From positions 682,001 through 746,000 of the forward strand of contig JABMCL010000958.1 of assembly GCA_018857735.1 (NCBI GenBank): DNA of 64,000 nt, given 5' to 3'. The stretch's first letter is position 1. Each line of letters starts with the position of its first letter. Positions 1-11,855 of this stretch are shown piece after piece. Below the pieces are notes generated by a model that was not told the origin of the DNA, ran no database searches, and worked only from the letters and a program-made list of their open reading frames with translations. The DNA is from Alviniconcha marisindica (Eukaryota > Mollusca > Gastropoda > Provannidae). The position numbers and the translations under genes are program-made.

Positions 1-1047
1 CTGAGGTGAGGGGACAACAGTAACAGTCTCACACCATTTTCAGGGTTTCTGCCAGACTGGTAATTACCAGTATTTTGCTGGTCAATTTCCTCTGATGAAG
101 AGGCAGAGAGACTGACGTTATTTCTTGCAAGTGGTACCCAATCTCACTGTCACTGTCAGTCGTAGATCCCACGTGGTCCTGCCTGAATGCAAAACACAAA
201 CTATGGCCTTCCCCACATCACTGTGTGTGGTCACTGTGACTGTCAAAAAAAGTGTGGGAGAGCTGTGACTCCATCAGTTGCACCACAGAAAGGGACACGT
301 GAGCACGCTTCACCAAGGTGAAAAGTCAAATGGGCACTCCCTAGAGATCTCATTATTTATGCTGACAGCAGCCATAATTAACAGAGGGTTCTGCACTGAG
401 CTCTGAGCACCCGCCTCTTTCCTCACAAGCTTTTAATCCAACCACATGTGGTACTGTGTTGACTGGTGAAATGCATGATGATGATTCGAGTCCAGTTCAG
501 CACTGAAATGATTGCAATTTGCACCACTTCATCGCAGCTGATATCTCTTGTCATCAATGGATGTATGTCATTACACAGTTTGAAGGTTTTCTTCAGAATT
601 GACCGGTCCTTTGCTATTAGGTTTGAGGAAAACATGGTGGCCACTCTTTGGGTTTTTCACATGGAATATTAATTGTGATGTCCCAATTGCCTGAAGAGCT
701 TGGCAGCTTGGAAACCTCTATAAATATACTTTCAGTGGATTTGGGCACATTGTCCCTGCAATATGTAGCTGCTGAGACGTAAAATGGTGTCACTGAAGAC
801 TTCCAAGGCTGCACAGTACAAGCAATACACACAGTCATGCAAGTTGTTAATCGATGCTGGTATTCTTGCGTACTTTTGCAACTGCTTAAGTCTGAAAAAT
901 CTTGACCAAGACCAAAAGACTCATGAGAGCCACCAAACACCCTAGCAGAAACCCTGTGTTCTGTACACAGCTGTCCACTAACCAGTATTTACAGTAATTC
1001 ACCCAATAAAAAAAAAAGATCTGGCATAAAAATGTGCTGCTGTACTA
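1..1047 (-). other. Downstream of the IRF stop: 3' UTR and flank
   Basis: No gene seen. On the minus strand an ATTAAA hexamer (plus-strand TTTAAT near 432-437) followed by TGTG-type sequence is a weak candidate poly(A) signal. About 545-760 is one of three copies of a dispersed repeat (also near 38.87-39.07 and 48.47-48.63 kb). Confidence 0.4.
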
Positions 1048-3476
1048 CTATAACATGCTGTCTACAACAAAGCTGTCAGCGCCATGCTGGTCTTCAGACA
1101 AAGAGGAAATGTCAGCTTCATTCATGATAAACTGGTTCGTCACCACTTCAACACCACTCGCAGAGCTAACCTCTGACAGCATCACTTCTTGTGGCGTCTG
1201 CATCAAAACTGGTGGAGCCTGCTCACTGGCTGGCAAAGATGTTGGGTCAACAGAAGAAGCCAATGTGGGGCTAGCAACAGTCGTTGACACTGCAGCATTG
1301 TTCACAGTGGCAGACAGAGCAGGGTTTGCCAGAGACACGATGATCTGCCCCCCAGGTGTCTGAAGCTGCCCTCCACCTGGAACAGCAGTGACGGCTGCAG
1401 GTGCCTGCAGACTGGTGTCGACCAGAATAAACTTGGGTGCCGCTGAGGCGCCCTCTTCTGTCTGTGTTGGTATTGCTGCATTGTCCGAGCTGTACGCGCT
1501 GCTCATAGCAGCTATGTCTGTGGGGATGGGTGTTTCAGTCTTGATGATCACCTGGTTGTTCCCACTGGCAGCACACAGGTTCAGGAACTGCATGAGGTCC
1601 ATGGATTGAGTGAAGGTGGTGGTGGGAACAGCCTGACCTTGAGAGGCAGGGGCTGAGGCTTGAGGCAAAGTGACTGTCATTGTCTGACCCATGCTCCCAG
1701 ATGCCTGCTGTGCCTGAGGCAAGCCCACCAACTGTGGCAAGCACAGAGTGACCTGCGGAACAGAACTGGAGGCCTGCTGGACAAGCATCTGAGATGTGCC
1801 AACGGTGGATGGTGTCACAGAGGATGGTGGTGCATGTGCAGCAGCTGGTGTAACAGGTGCCTGTGGATCAAGAAGACCAGCTGATGTTCCATCAACTGAC
1901 TGCAGCAGAGCTGTGCTGTGGGATGCTGGTGTGTCCACAGCAGGAAGGTTACTGCCTGAGACAGATTCTGTTATTTCCTCCCCTTCCACAGACTCAGATT
2001 TGATGTAGACCTTAGATTTACTGACACGGACATATGGGAAACGCTTGTTCGCTTCCAGCCATGATCCCTCCTGTGAGGAGCCCAGTTCATACTCAGCCAC
2101 AATTTGATAACTGTTAAGTGCGGCCTGATCCACAGCCCCCTCTTCATCCTTTTCTGCAGCATCACCAGGCTCTACCTTCACAAGGGACTCCTTGGTTACA
2201 TTCGTTTCTTTCAACATCACCCCCGCAGAAGAAGCCGAGGTGACGAGGGGTGTGAGGACATGAGGGGCGGCAGGGATGATGTTCACAGCAGGGGTGGGGA
2301 TGGAGGGTGGGGTTGCAGAGGTGGTCACTGCAGGGCCTGTCAGACGCAGCAAATGTTTTAGCATGCTGGTCCCTGCTTCGGGCTGGGCCATCAACAAGTG
2401 AGGGGAAGGAGTGGTCACTGCGTTTGCCACAGTTTTGCTGGTTGTTGCTGCCTCTCCAGTCTTGCTGCCCTTGATGATTTGGCTGCTGCCTGTCACAGGC
2501 AGTGCTTGGGCTTCTGCTGAGCTGTCTGATGAGGTGGAAGACAGCACCTGCAGGGGGACTGTTGAAACAGCTGTGGCAGGCAGTGCTGACAGGCCCAGGT
2601 ACTTCTGCAAAATACTGAGTGATACCTGCGCAGGCACAGATGCAGGGGCTGCTGCTGAGGGCCCAGACGTCAAGACCGGGTGAGGCGTGAAAGTTGCCCC
2701 CGTGACGGGGACCATTTGATCAGTGGCAAACACTATGGGCGTAGCAATACTGGGGACAGCCGCCAGTGTGGCTGCCTGAGTTGTGGTGTGGATGATGGGG
2801 GCAGCTTTGGGGGGCACCACCGCAGTCACCGATGTACGCGCAGCAAGGCGTTTTGAACGTGCTGACGACGAAGCCTTGGTGTTAGTCGGCACGGTGACGG
2901 AGGGTGAGGTCAGGGCATCCATGCGGTCAATTTGGCTGGCAGCCTCCAGCAGCGCCTGCAGTCCTTGAGCTTGGTTGGGGGTTCCAGCTCCGCTGCCACC
3001 TCCCTCCTTCTTTCCCCGCCCCTTGACGGCTGCACCCCCTACCTTCTTTCCTCCCTTGGCCTTCTTGCTGGCCTGGCTCACTCCTTGTCCACCTTTGGCT
3101 CTCTTGGTGCTGTTCTTGCGGCCCGACAGCAGAGCTTTGAGGCTGACTTTGGTGGATGGAGAAGGCTCCTTTTCAGCTGGTTTCTTCACCTTCTTGGCCT
3201 GCCTCCCTTCCTTCTTCAAGGCAGCCCCCTTTGGGCCCACCTTGCCTTTGCCCTTCTTCACTGGGCTGTTGCCTGAAAGAGTCCTCTTCTTGCCACCTTT
3301 TGTCTTTTTCTGAGGGGAAGTCGACTTGGGCGCTGGGGTCGGCCTTTTGGTGGTGGGGGGCTGAGCAGTTCCCTCTGGCTGCGTCAGTCTGAACTCAAAT
3401 TCGTGAGCGTCTTTCGATTTGATCAGGACGTACCCACTGTTGTGCCGTGGAAGCACCTCGGTTGTCCTGTGCTCTT
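1048..3476 (-). CDS. IRF exon 6: 809-codon terminal exon with H1-like and S/T/A/Q-rich tail
   Basis: Acceptor TTCTTACAG at 3477-3479; open for 2.4 kb to the stop at 1048-1050. It starts EEHRTTEVLPRHNSGYVLIK, a short ordered-looking stretch. Then comes a 120-residue Lys-rich block with repeated KKxKGGKK-type motifs (likely nuclear localisation and nucleic-acid contact), then a low-complexity Ala/Val/Thr/Pro/Ser/Gln activation-like region, and an acidic end (MNEADISSLSEDQHGADSF). Antisense open frames over the GC-rich Lys block are shadows. Confidence 0.88.
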
Positions 3477-6400
3477 CTGTAAGAATAAAAGAAATCTTTG
3501 TGTAAAGGTTAAAACAGCTGTTTTTCGTTTGGTGTAAATTACAAAATCAAGAAATGCAAAGGCTCAACCGGCTTGCATAAAAAAAAAGGGACTTTCCAAC
3601 CTTAACTGAAACAATGCAGCATAGGGTTCTTTTAGCATTCCTGTCACAAACTATAAAGTACAAAAGGACTTTCCAACCTTAACTGAAACAGTCAGCACAG
3701 AGTTCTTTAGCATTCCTGTCACAAACTATAAAGTACAAAAGGACTTTCCAACCTTAACTGAAACAGTCAGCACAGAGTTCTTTAGCATTCCTGTCACAAA
3801 CTATAAAGTACAAAAGGACTTTCCAACCTTAACTGAAACAATTCAGCATCGGATTCTTGACTTTAGCATTTCTGTCACAAACCATAAAGTACATTACATC
3901 TTCCACTCACTCCATACAAATGGTGGGTATATATGTGATGAAGCATGCAGGTGTATATTCTGATGCACTCCAGGTTTTTAAAGACAAAATCTTTGACAGC
4001 AGTGGGTCTTTCAGCAGAGGGGGCCCTAATTTCTGCATCACCGTGGGATCAGAAATATGACTGCCATCCATACAAAATAAAGTGGTTCACCAAAAGTGGA
4101 ATATCTGTGACATTGCACCGGCATTTATAATCATACTCACTTTATGTCCTTTTTGAGGTGAGCCAAAAAGTAAGAAAACAACTCTTTCCACTTCTGACAG
4201 TGATTTTTAAATGATGTTCAGGATGACATTAAGTTTAGCCTCCATTTGCATGTCTTGGTATGTGTTTTGGTATATGATTATGAATACACAAAGAGAAAGT
4301 TTACCATCTGATCGGTCTGCTCTGACAGCGTAGTCATGGTCACAGTGTGGGAACAGACGCACTTGCTCAGGAAATATCTCTTCATCTGTGTTCTGCACAT
4401 ACACACATGACATAAGCCAGCATACAGTGCCATACTTACTGTTGAACCTGATGATGTCTGTCCATTTGCACAGCCTAGCTTGTCCATACTAATCATAGTG
4501 CTGGACAGGAGGATAAAAATAACTACATGGACAGACACCTCCCCCAGGCTTCTCCTGTCCCCATGACATTCCTTCTGTGTGTGTGTGTGTGTGTGTGTGC
4601 GCGCACGCGTACGGTTCACTCGGCCTGTGTATGTGTGTGTGCAAAGAATGCAGTTTTATGTTAATATATTGTTTTTGAGGTTTTATGTATACATTTTTGT
4701 TGATCTTGTAAAGTGGTGTGTTCTCACTCTTGTCCCTGAGACGCTGTGCTGTAGAAATGAAAACTATTATCATCAAGTGACACTGAGCTACAGAAGTGAA
4801 AACTATTATTATTAAGTAAAGACATCTTTAACAGACCTAGCAGATCCAGTAGGACAAGATGGGATGCAACTGGGAAGGTGGGATGGAAGGGGGGGGGGGG
4901 GGGCACCTTATGGAAGGAAGTAGCAACAAAACTGAAAGGATCAGATGTTTCTTCCATGTCACCACTATATCAGTATTTTGTATTGACTGATAAATCATAA
5001 AGTCATTTGCACAAGAAAAATCTGTAATTAAGATCATTCAGTATTTTGCATTGTCAGTGTTTTTATCATTTACCTGAAATCATGACATCACTATATTTTT
5101 TTGTTGTACATAAAAAACTTCTGAAGGAAAGGAAGAGCTCCTGTGTGCTTTGTTTGTTTTATTTCTTCTCAAATATTGCTATGCCAAATTTTGCACCATT
5201 TTTTTATAGTCCTACTAAATTCTGGAAGATACTGTCTGCAAGGACTTTTTCTGACCTACAGGCTGGCAGAACTTCTGTTGAGAATAATCTAGAATTTGTC
5301 TGTGGGGTGATTGATCTTATGCCGTGTGGCAGTTACTGCCCTTGTTCTATCAGCCAAAGCTACTTTCCCTTACTTTCAACCTCTCGTGCTAACAAGACTG
5401 ATCTGTGATCAACACTGATTCCACAACAGCAACTTACTCTGTCATCAGATTCTCCATGTTGAGATCCACTGTCCTCACTTGCCTGACGCTCATACACATT
5501 GTATGCTGAGGAAGAAAGAAATCCCCATGAAAAAAACATCATGCATAGTTTAAAAAATGTGGAGACCAGTGGTTCATATATATATACTGCATGCAGACAC
5601 AAATTTACAAAACCAAAACACACTGCCAAGCTAGGCCAGGACAAGAAACACACACATGTATGCACACACACACACGTATGCAGATCATAAATCCACACAC
5701 AGGTTTAGATATAACCATCTGTTCCAAAGAGAGAAAGAGAAAAAAAATTAACTTAAATTTGCCACTGAAGACTTTGTGGCGGAAAAATGCAGTAACTACA
5801 CTATCCAGTCAGAATGATGATACATACGAATCTGAATGTTGTAGCGCTGCTTGCGTTTTACAGGAGGCTGAACCTCATTGGGGCGCAGGAAACGATACGT
5901 TCTGCTGGCATTACGCCCTTTTCTGTCTGTGGGGGACGTCAGTTCCTTAACATCAGGCAAGCTGTGCAGGGCACAGCGGAAATTGGCTTTCCATCGCTTG
6001 GGCTCAGGCTCATCCCCATCCTTGAAAATACCTGGCAAAAACAAGAACAAAAAATGGGGAGCCCTGTTAACAAGACCAGCTTCATCCTATACCATAGTCA
6101 CATATCATACATATGTCAGGATGTGGGAAAAACAGATGGACAAACTAAACTTTCCCATCTGTTACTTCATGTCAGAATTACTTTGGGCATGTCTTTGCAA
6201 TAACTGAATAAGCAATCTGTGAGTCACCCATTTCAACCACTGTGAAACAAAACGCCACTGAATGACAGAGTGAAAACAGAAATGCATTTGTGTAGCAAAT
6301 ATTTGCCCTTAATTGTATTCACAATCTTAGAAGTTTCTTTGCTGCTTCAGCTTCATTAAAAATAACCTTGCTTAACATAAAATAAAATGAAGTCCCCTAC

Positions 6401-7683
6401 CTGTATGCCGGGCCCATCTTTCAAACACATCACCATCCGTCTCCAGGTTCCAGCCCAGACGAGAGGCATGGCGCCATGAGATCTGAAAGATTCCATCTTC
6501 CTTTGTCAGCCAGTTCAGGCCAAACACTGAACCCACATCCAGAAGATTCTTCAGCCAGGGTCGCATCTTCTGTCGGTCAATAGGACGCACAGGGCGCCGC
6601 ATGTCAAAGTTCTTGGAACCGGCCCGATCCTTTGATGGGATGAGTTTGTAGTCATCATGACGTGAAGTTTCATCACGGTCCACCTGCGACACAAAGCAGC
6701 CAATGCTGCCTGGTTAAGATGCTATCAACAGAAGCACTGCACAAGTCAAAACAAAGCAAAATCACTAAGCTTAAACTTGAAGTAGCACTAGCAGTAACAA
6801 GTCATCCTTGCGTTAATCAGTGACCAAGTCTTGTACCCCTATCTATTCCCCAACCCCAGCAAACACCTCAACCATGTGTCAGTGAGTGGTCAAATCTTGG
6901 ACCCCAAATCTGTTTAATACTTTGACTTCAATATAAACAAGTATACTCAAAATCAGAAGACAACACTATTTCCTGGTATGTACAACATCAACAAGACCTT
7001 TGTTTACTTTTCATCTTTCTGTGTTGTCTTTAGTTTGCTTTAGACTAAAGGATATTCTTGCTATTGCAATCAAAGTCTGTTGGACAGTACTTACGAATGT
7101 AAGCCTTCAGTTCAACAACTAACCAACAAATACACTGCTAAACTCTTTATGCTAAATCTTTCGAAAATGTAAGACAAAAATACAGACAAATACTTTCACA
7201 CTGTCTGAAGACTGACTTTGCCTATAGATATCAATATGTATTATGTACATATATATCATGTATAATATATATAATACACATCATTACAAAATAAAACCAT
7301 AACAGGCACAGCATGATGCACTCTCCTTCTCCCTTTCAGGAGATGATCATCTGTAGTGAACTAAACTGACCTATAATTAAAGCACTACACTTTCACTGAT
7401 GCAAGGCAGACTGGGCGTCTCTTCATACCTTTCGCTTCTTGCGAAGGTTGAAAGGGCTGGTATTATGGACACTTGTGGGGGTGTCCGGCTCAGGAACCAG
7501 CTTGACCACAGTTTGTCCAGACATGTCTACAATGTGTGAATCATCATCCACTGACTGAGAATCATCAGGCTGATTTACACCTTCTTGGGAAGCAGACTCA
7601 ATGGCTTGCTGCACAAAGTGTCCTGATGCCAAAGATGCCAGCCACTGAGCATGTTGATGTTGAGCATGCTGTTCAGTAGCCAT
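1048..7683 (-). CDS. Interferon regulatory factor (IRF1/2-like), long form, six coding exons
   Basis: A nuclear transcription factor of the IRF family, assembled from exons (5' to 3') 7683-7429, 6683-6401, 6031-5828, 5505-5438, 4392-4305 and 3476-1048. Every junction is GT-AG and every phase fits, giving 1108 codons plus stop. Residues about 124-230 are the IRF DNA-binding domain: six tryptophans (about 128, 143, 155, 163, 175, 193), RPWL at its start, and WKANFRCALHSLPD as the recognition-helix segment, where the family usually has N rather than H before SLPD. No IRF-association domain is evident. Residues about 344-465 are Lys/Ala/Gly/Pro rich like a histone H1 tail. The rest is S/T/A/V/P/Q rich, with SUMO-type motifs (VKVE, IKSE, IKTE) and an acidic C-terminus. 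Vertebrate IRFs are about 325-500 residues, so the tail is exceptional. Family assignment is firm; exact orthology is not. Confidence 0.9.
3589..3893. repeat. 75-bp minisatellite, four copies
   Basis: Units begin GGACTTTCCAACCTTAACTG at about 3589, 3666, 3741 and 3816, with spacings of 77, 75 and 75. The middle copies are almost identical; the outer ones have diverged. It lies in the last intron of the IRF gene. Confidence 0.9.
4305..4392 (-). CDS. IRF exon 5 (linker exon)
   Basis: 88 nt between acceptor TATGTGCAG and donor GATG/GTAAAC; enters in phase 0, leaves in phase 1. It encodes NTDEEIFPEQVRLFPHCDHD and about ten further residues. No known domain recognised. The call rests on splice sites and phase continuity. 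Confidence 0.7.
4393..5437. other. IRF intron between exons 4 and 5
   Basis: Holds a (GT)n microsatellite at 4576-4600 with a CG-alternating end, a run of about 15 G at 4889-4903, and AT-rich unique sequence. No coding exon seen. The other short IRF introns (5506-5827, 6032-6400, 6684-7428) show nothing notable apart from AT-rich sequence near 7230-7280. Confidence 0.5.
5438..5505 (-). CDS. IRF exon 4 (short linker exon)
   Basis: 68 nt between CTTCCTCAG and GTAAGT. It enters in phase 1 and leaves in phase 0, in agreement with both neighbours. The product is an acidic Ser/Glu/Asp-rich linker (YNVYERQASEDSGSQHGES). No domain recognised. Confidence 0.75.
5828..6031 (-). CDS. IRF exon 3: recognition helix and end of the DNA-binding domain
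   Basis: Acceptor TTGCCAG, donor GTATGT. It encodes FKDGDEPEPKRWKANFRC and the following SLPD and RTYRFL blocks, the C-terminal third of the IRF domain, then a basic PPVKRKQR stretch. Confidence 0.92.
6401..6683 (-). CDS. IRF exon 2: N-terminal two thirds of the DNA-binding domain
   Basis: Acceptor GTCGCAG and donor ACAG/GTAGGG; enters in phase 0 and leaves in phase 1. It carries five of the six tryptophans, including the ISWRHASRLGW block typical of IRF winged-helix domains. Confidence 0.92.
7429..7683 (-). CDS. IRF coding exon 1 (N-terminal leader)
   Basis: 85 codons from ATG at 7683, with G at -3 and G at +4. The peptide starts MATEQHAQHQ, is His/Gln rich then acidic, and ends in the basic cluster RKKRK just before a GTATGA donor (phase 0). 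The exon begins at 7711 after a TTTTTTTCAG acceptor, so 28 nt of 5' leader precede the ATG, or coding sequence if the upstream in-frame ATG at 11855 is used. An out-of-frame ATG at 7702 overlaps the start. Confidence 0.8.
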
Positions 7684-8460
7684 TCCATGTAAATGTTTGT
7701 CATAAACAAACCTGAAAAAAACACATTGACCTTGTGAAATCTTCCAGAAGACATCATATTTTAGGGGAGAATAATAAAAATATAAAAAAAGAAGTAGAAA
7801 GGAGCAAACTGCCCATACAAAATGCTGCATAAATCATGAGTTAGTTAACTGGTTCTTGATTAATATCCCATCAACCACATGTCAGTAGGAACAAACATTT
7901 TCTAAATAATTACATGAGGGTAAACAAAGGTAATCAAATCACTGGGGGGGGGGGGGGGGGAGACAAACAATAACAATAGATTTGTCACAGGTTTGGACAC
8001 AACACAGCCTAAATATATAATAATTATATGCAATCAGATTTTATTTTTTTTAATGGTAAAAGACATTCATATTTCTTTAGAAATGGAAAAATATCTTCTA
8101 ATGTGTTCTATACTGGTATTCTTAAACAATGTTCTGAGTGAACATGTCTGAACATACCTTTCTCTGATCACTAGAAGTAGAACCATACAATGTAACAAAG
8201 TGTGTTTTAATGTTAGAAACTCCTCACAGGGAATACACACAGGGTGTTCTTCTCCTTTTAATAAAAAGTAGTGGGTTAGATATAATTGACTGACATGTAC
8301 TCCAGTTAGAACGGTCTCTTCTCTTCTGTTTGAATGGTAGACATTCAATGATTCATCCAATTTTGGCACAGTCTAATGTGGTTTGTTTTCTGGGAATTCA
8401 TCCCATTCATATGCCAGAGTTCGATTACACGTGTTAAATTGAGGTTTCAAATCAGAAAAA

Positions 8461-8540
8461 GGTACGAGTTCATCTGGACATCACCACCTAGGGCATCTTT
8501 AGCAGCAGAATCTGCCACCAAACTGCCTCTGATGCCAGAG
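8461..8540 (-). mobile_element. RNase H fragment of a non-LTR retrotransposon
   Basis: The minus-strand translation reads GIRGSLVADSAAKDALGGD, matching the conserved HVGIRGNExADSxAKxAL stretch of the RNase H domain of non-LTR retrotransposons (pattern known from the family). Only a fragment survives, with no open frame on either side. Confidence 0.55.
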
Positions 8541-8619
8541 AACATATAAAAACAAAATATCAACAAAAGCACACACACAAAATAAGAGTCAATGCTCTTC
8601 TTGCATTCACTGATTTGGA

Positions 8620-8775
8620 GATCTGAAAGCTCCCAGTCCCATCTTCCTTTGTCAGCCAGCTCAAGCCAAATACTGAAACCCATGTCCAGAAGATTTTTCA
8701 CCCAAGGTCACAACTCACATCTCATGCAGCGAACAGGATGCACAAGGAGCTGCATGTTAAAGTTTTTTGTAACTG
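8620..8775 (-). pseudogene. Decayed duplicate of IRF exon 2
   Basis: Aligns by eye with 6480-6640 inside the functional IRF exon. Shared blocks include ATCTTCCTTTGTCAGCCAG and the region encoding LKNLLD, followed by the counterpart of the RPIDRQ and RRPV coding stretch. Small indels break the frame (KNLLDMGFSIWLELADKG in one frame) and no splice sites are conserved. It lies upstream of the intact gene's first coding exon, inside intron 1. Confidence 0.75.
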
Positions 8776-11700
8776 ATTTTATACTGACTTTAAAAAGCAA
8801 GTTTTACAACACAATACAAGTGGTGATTAGCAAAACTGGATAACATGTACAAACCACTGTCAATGGCCACGTCAAAGCTTACACTGCAGCTTCTTTGATG
8901 TTCAGCATGAGTGGGGTTTTGGGGGGCCAGGTGCATGCTCATATGTTAAGAGAAAAAACACCACCCAGCACTAAATATCCCATCCTGCTAGTAATGGTCA
9001 TTTATTAAACTCAGTTTCTAAGCGATGTAAAACCAACAGGATACTCTAATAGTCTAAAGCAAAATTCGTAATTTCAGGTTCTTAATTTGATCACAGAACC
9101 TGCTGGCTAGCACTGTAGCAGCATTATTTATTGTACAGTATACTTAGAATTTCAAAACAATAAAGTTGCATTTAGTTCTTGGATTTTAACATCCCATCAG
9201 CCAGATAGAATGAATCACATTGTGTTCAAAATTATTTTACACCAGTTAAAAACACAAGTCACCAAATCACAAACAAAAAGCTGAATCACAGTTCCACAAC
9301 ACATTCAAAAGCAAATGGAATCAAGTCATAGAAAATTTATGATGGAAAAAAAAAAGAGAAAAAAAAAGCCTGATTAATTATTTGGAATCTCTTTATACTC
9401 TGTGGGCACTCAACATGGGAACCCACAACAATCACTATTGTGACAGAAGCAGGGTGACCTATTTTATTCTGTGGGCCAACACAGGAAACCACATTAGCCA
9501 AAACTTAGGCAGTTAAATAGTAGGGAGATCTGGAGAGAGAAAAAGAAAAATAGGAAGGAGAAAGATTTTGTAGATAGAACCCAGGATGAAAAAGAAATTC
9601 CTGGCAGTGGGCAAAGCATGCACAATTATATTCTGACCAACTGCAGGCTTTAAATAAAAATTTGAACTTTTCATGGCTCTCAGTTTTCAATAGAGGGGAC
9701 CTGAATTTCTGCATCTGCTGTAACTTACTGTGGTTACTGTGGGTTTAAAACAAGAAACATTTTATAAAGAGATTATTTTGAAAGAATGATTTTAAGAAAT
9801 GGAACCTATAAAAGTAGGCTGTAGTAGCAAAATGTTAAGAATTAGCTTCTTCTGGGGATGCTGGGGCTGTTTACTTAATCTAATAAAACTAATATTTTTC
9901 ATATCCATTACCATTTTTACTGTTTTAGTGAAAAAGCTGACTCAGAATGACTATCCACAACAGCATGATTGTGAATCTCAGCATACTCAGATTTAACACC
10001 TAATAATTTCAGAATAACCTGAAAACCAGTTGTTGTTTTTTCTTTCTACTATTTTAGATTTGCAAATTATTTATCACTATGAGTATGACTCAACAAAAAT
10101 CAACTTAACAAAAAGACAATACCGATATTTTGCTTTAAAAAACCAATAATGTAAATCAAGGTAGATCTTTGCAGATGGATTATATGTAGCTTTTGCTCTC
10201 AATGCAGGTGGAAAAGAGCATCGGTGAAGTTTTTACTGATTTTTGCCATGAGGCTCTCCTCAGCGGTGTTTGAGCAGAAAGTGTATTTATTGTGAGTCAT
10301 GTCAATTGCTGTAAGTGTAATTGATGAATGTGAAATGCTGTTTTCATGTCAACTGCTGTAAGTGAAATTCTGTTTTCTATCAAAGTTATCTGAGACTGTA
10401 TTTCAAACAGAATACGATGTAGCCTGTTTGTGTGTTACTAGTATTAGTTCTTGGATCTAACATCCTGTCAGTCGCATAGGGATACCACAAGATAAAAGTG
10501 TAGCCTGGCCAAAAAAAACAAAAAAACATAAAAGGAACTAGCATTCTGAGTTCCAGTCATTTAAAAACAAAAACAAACTAAAAACAAATTAAAAAAACCT
10601 GTGTAATTTTTCTTGCTTTTCTCACAAAAGATTAGTAAAGAATGCATTAGGAGGTGTTACATTTTGCATAATTTATTACAGAATTAATACTTTGTAATAG
10701 AAAACTCTTTCCTTGTTGTAAAACTTAGTGAGTACAGAAGAAATTAGAATAAAAATAATGAATAAAGAAAAATGTAAAGAATTAATAAACAGACTACACA
10801 AACACACTATAAATATAATAAATATGAATAGTTATAACCTTCTTTTTTTGAAACATAAGAAGAAAAAAGGAAGCTAAAGATTTAAACACGAAAGGCAGCC
10901 AAACTGCAGTTCCTGATTTTCCCGGACATATCATTATCACACTTCACAGTGGAGTGCAGTGCCTGACCCATAAAATATGCCATCAAATGAAACCAAATTC
11001 CAAAGAAGATTCTAACCAATAACATCATCACGTAAAACTAAGTCTATGGAGGTTTTAAAAGATGTGAGGAGAAAGTAATTACAACAGACTAATCAAACCC
11101 GGGTGTTCAAGTTAAACTATTTAAGAACACGAAAACAACGGCCGGGCGCCATTGCTGCCAAGTTTCACTTTCCCTTTGATTTGTCATCTCGAAGAAAAAG
11201 TTTGCGCGTAAAACAACGCACCATCGAAGTATTACAAAACACATTCCACACAGAAAAATGCGAGAAACGGAAAAGTCCACTGTTCAGCTTGTAGGAATGC
11301 GTGAAATATGTAAAGGCAGTCGAAAATGATTTCCCTCGCAAATGCAGTGATCGACAAACCCCACGCCATTACGACCTCGATTTCAGCCGACAAAAATATG
11401 CACAACATTCCATCCCTCTTATGTCTTTAGCATGCGTTTAATTCTCCCTATTCAATCAACATAGCTCACTAGAGACATTTATTAGTAGATCTAAACAGAT
11501 CTGGGCTGCAACAAACTGACAGAATAACATTTTGTGATATGATTCATTCCTTGATCGCCACTACGTGGGCAAGCCTTCTCTACGACTATCCCGAGACCCA
11601 TCTTCGTTTTCATCGCGATCGTGTGGCCAAAGCGAAAGTGAAACTAGACGTTATTAATGAACAATCTGCTTGAATTCTTTGTTAAAACGTTCAATTAACT

Positions 11701-11778
11701 TCTTTTCAAAGGCATCCGAGTTCGATCTGCCCGCACAAATCTAGCATAATAAAGAATTTGATGAGCATAATTACCAAC

Positions 11779-11855
11779 CTGCTTCGCCAATGACCTCCTT
11801 TCAGTTTCGCCGGAAGTCGGTCTGTGCGTGCGCCGTTTTCAAAGGGAGCTAACAT
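11779..11855 (-). CDS. IRF first exon (5' leader; possibly coding from an upstream ATG)
   Basis: The minus-strand exon ends GCGAAGCAG before donor GTTGGT. From ATG at 11855 the frame is open through the donor and, spliced to 7711, stays open through 35 codons into the MATEQ start. This would add an N-terminal extension (MLAPFENGARTDRLPAKLKG...). The upstream ATG has a poor context (T at -3) and MATEQ a good one, so this exon may be all 5' UTR. The transcription start cannot be fixed from sequence alone. Confidence 0.45.
11799..11817 (-). promoter_or_regulatory. ISRE/IRF element next to an ETS (GABP-type) site
   Basis: On the minus strand 11808-11799 reads GAAACTGAAA, an exact GAAANNGAAA IRF-binding core. 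Adjacent 11810-11817 (plus) reads CCGGAAGT, an exact ETS consensus. Both lie in the first exon or core promoter of the IRF gene. Binding is inferred, not shown. Confidence 0.5.

Larger units (their letters stand above)
7712..11778. other. First intron of the IRF gene (minus strand)
   Basis: AT-rich, about 4.1 kb. It contains a G17 run at 7944-7960, a decayed retrotransposon RNase H fragment at 8461-8540, a decayed copy of IRF exon 2 at 8620-8775, and copies of a dispersed repeat at about 7850, 9176 and 10446. Nothing else coding seen. Confidence 0.5.

Noticed and set aside
2783..3392. Long plus-strand open frames opposite the IRF last exon
   Set aside because: They are antisense shadows of a GC-rich, Lys/Ala-coding exon, and the minus strand has matched splicing and a domain.
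4278..4776. Thr/His- or Val/Cys-rich open frames near 4.3-4.8 kb
   Set aside because: Products of the (GT)n microsatellite. Only 4305-4392 on the minus strand is a supported exon.
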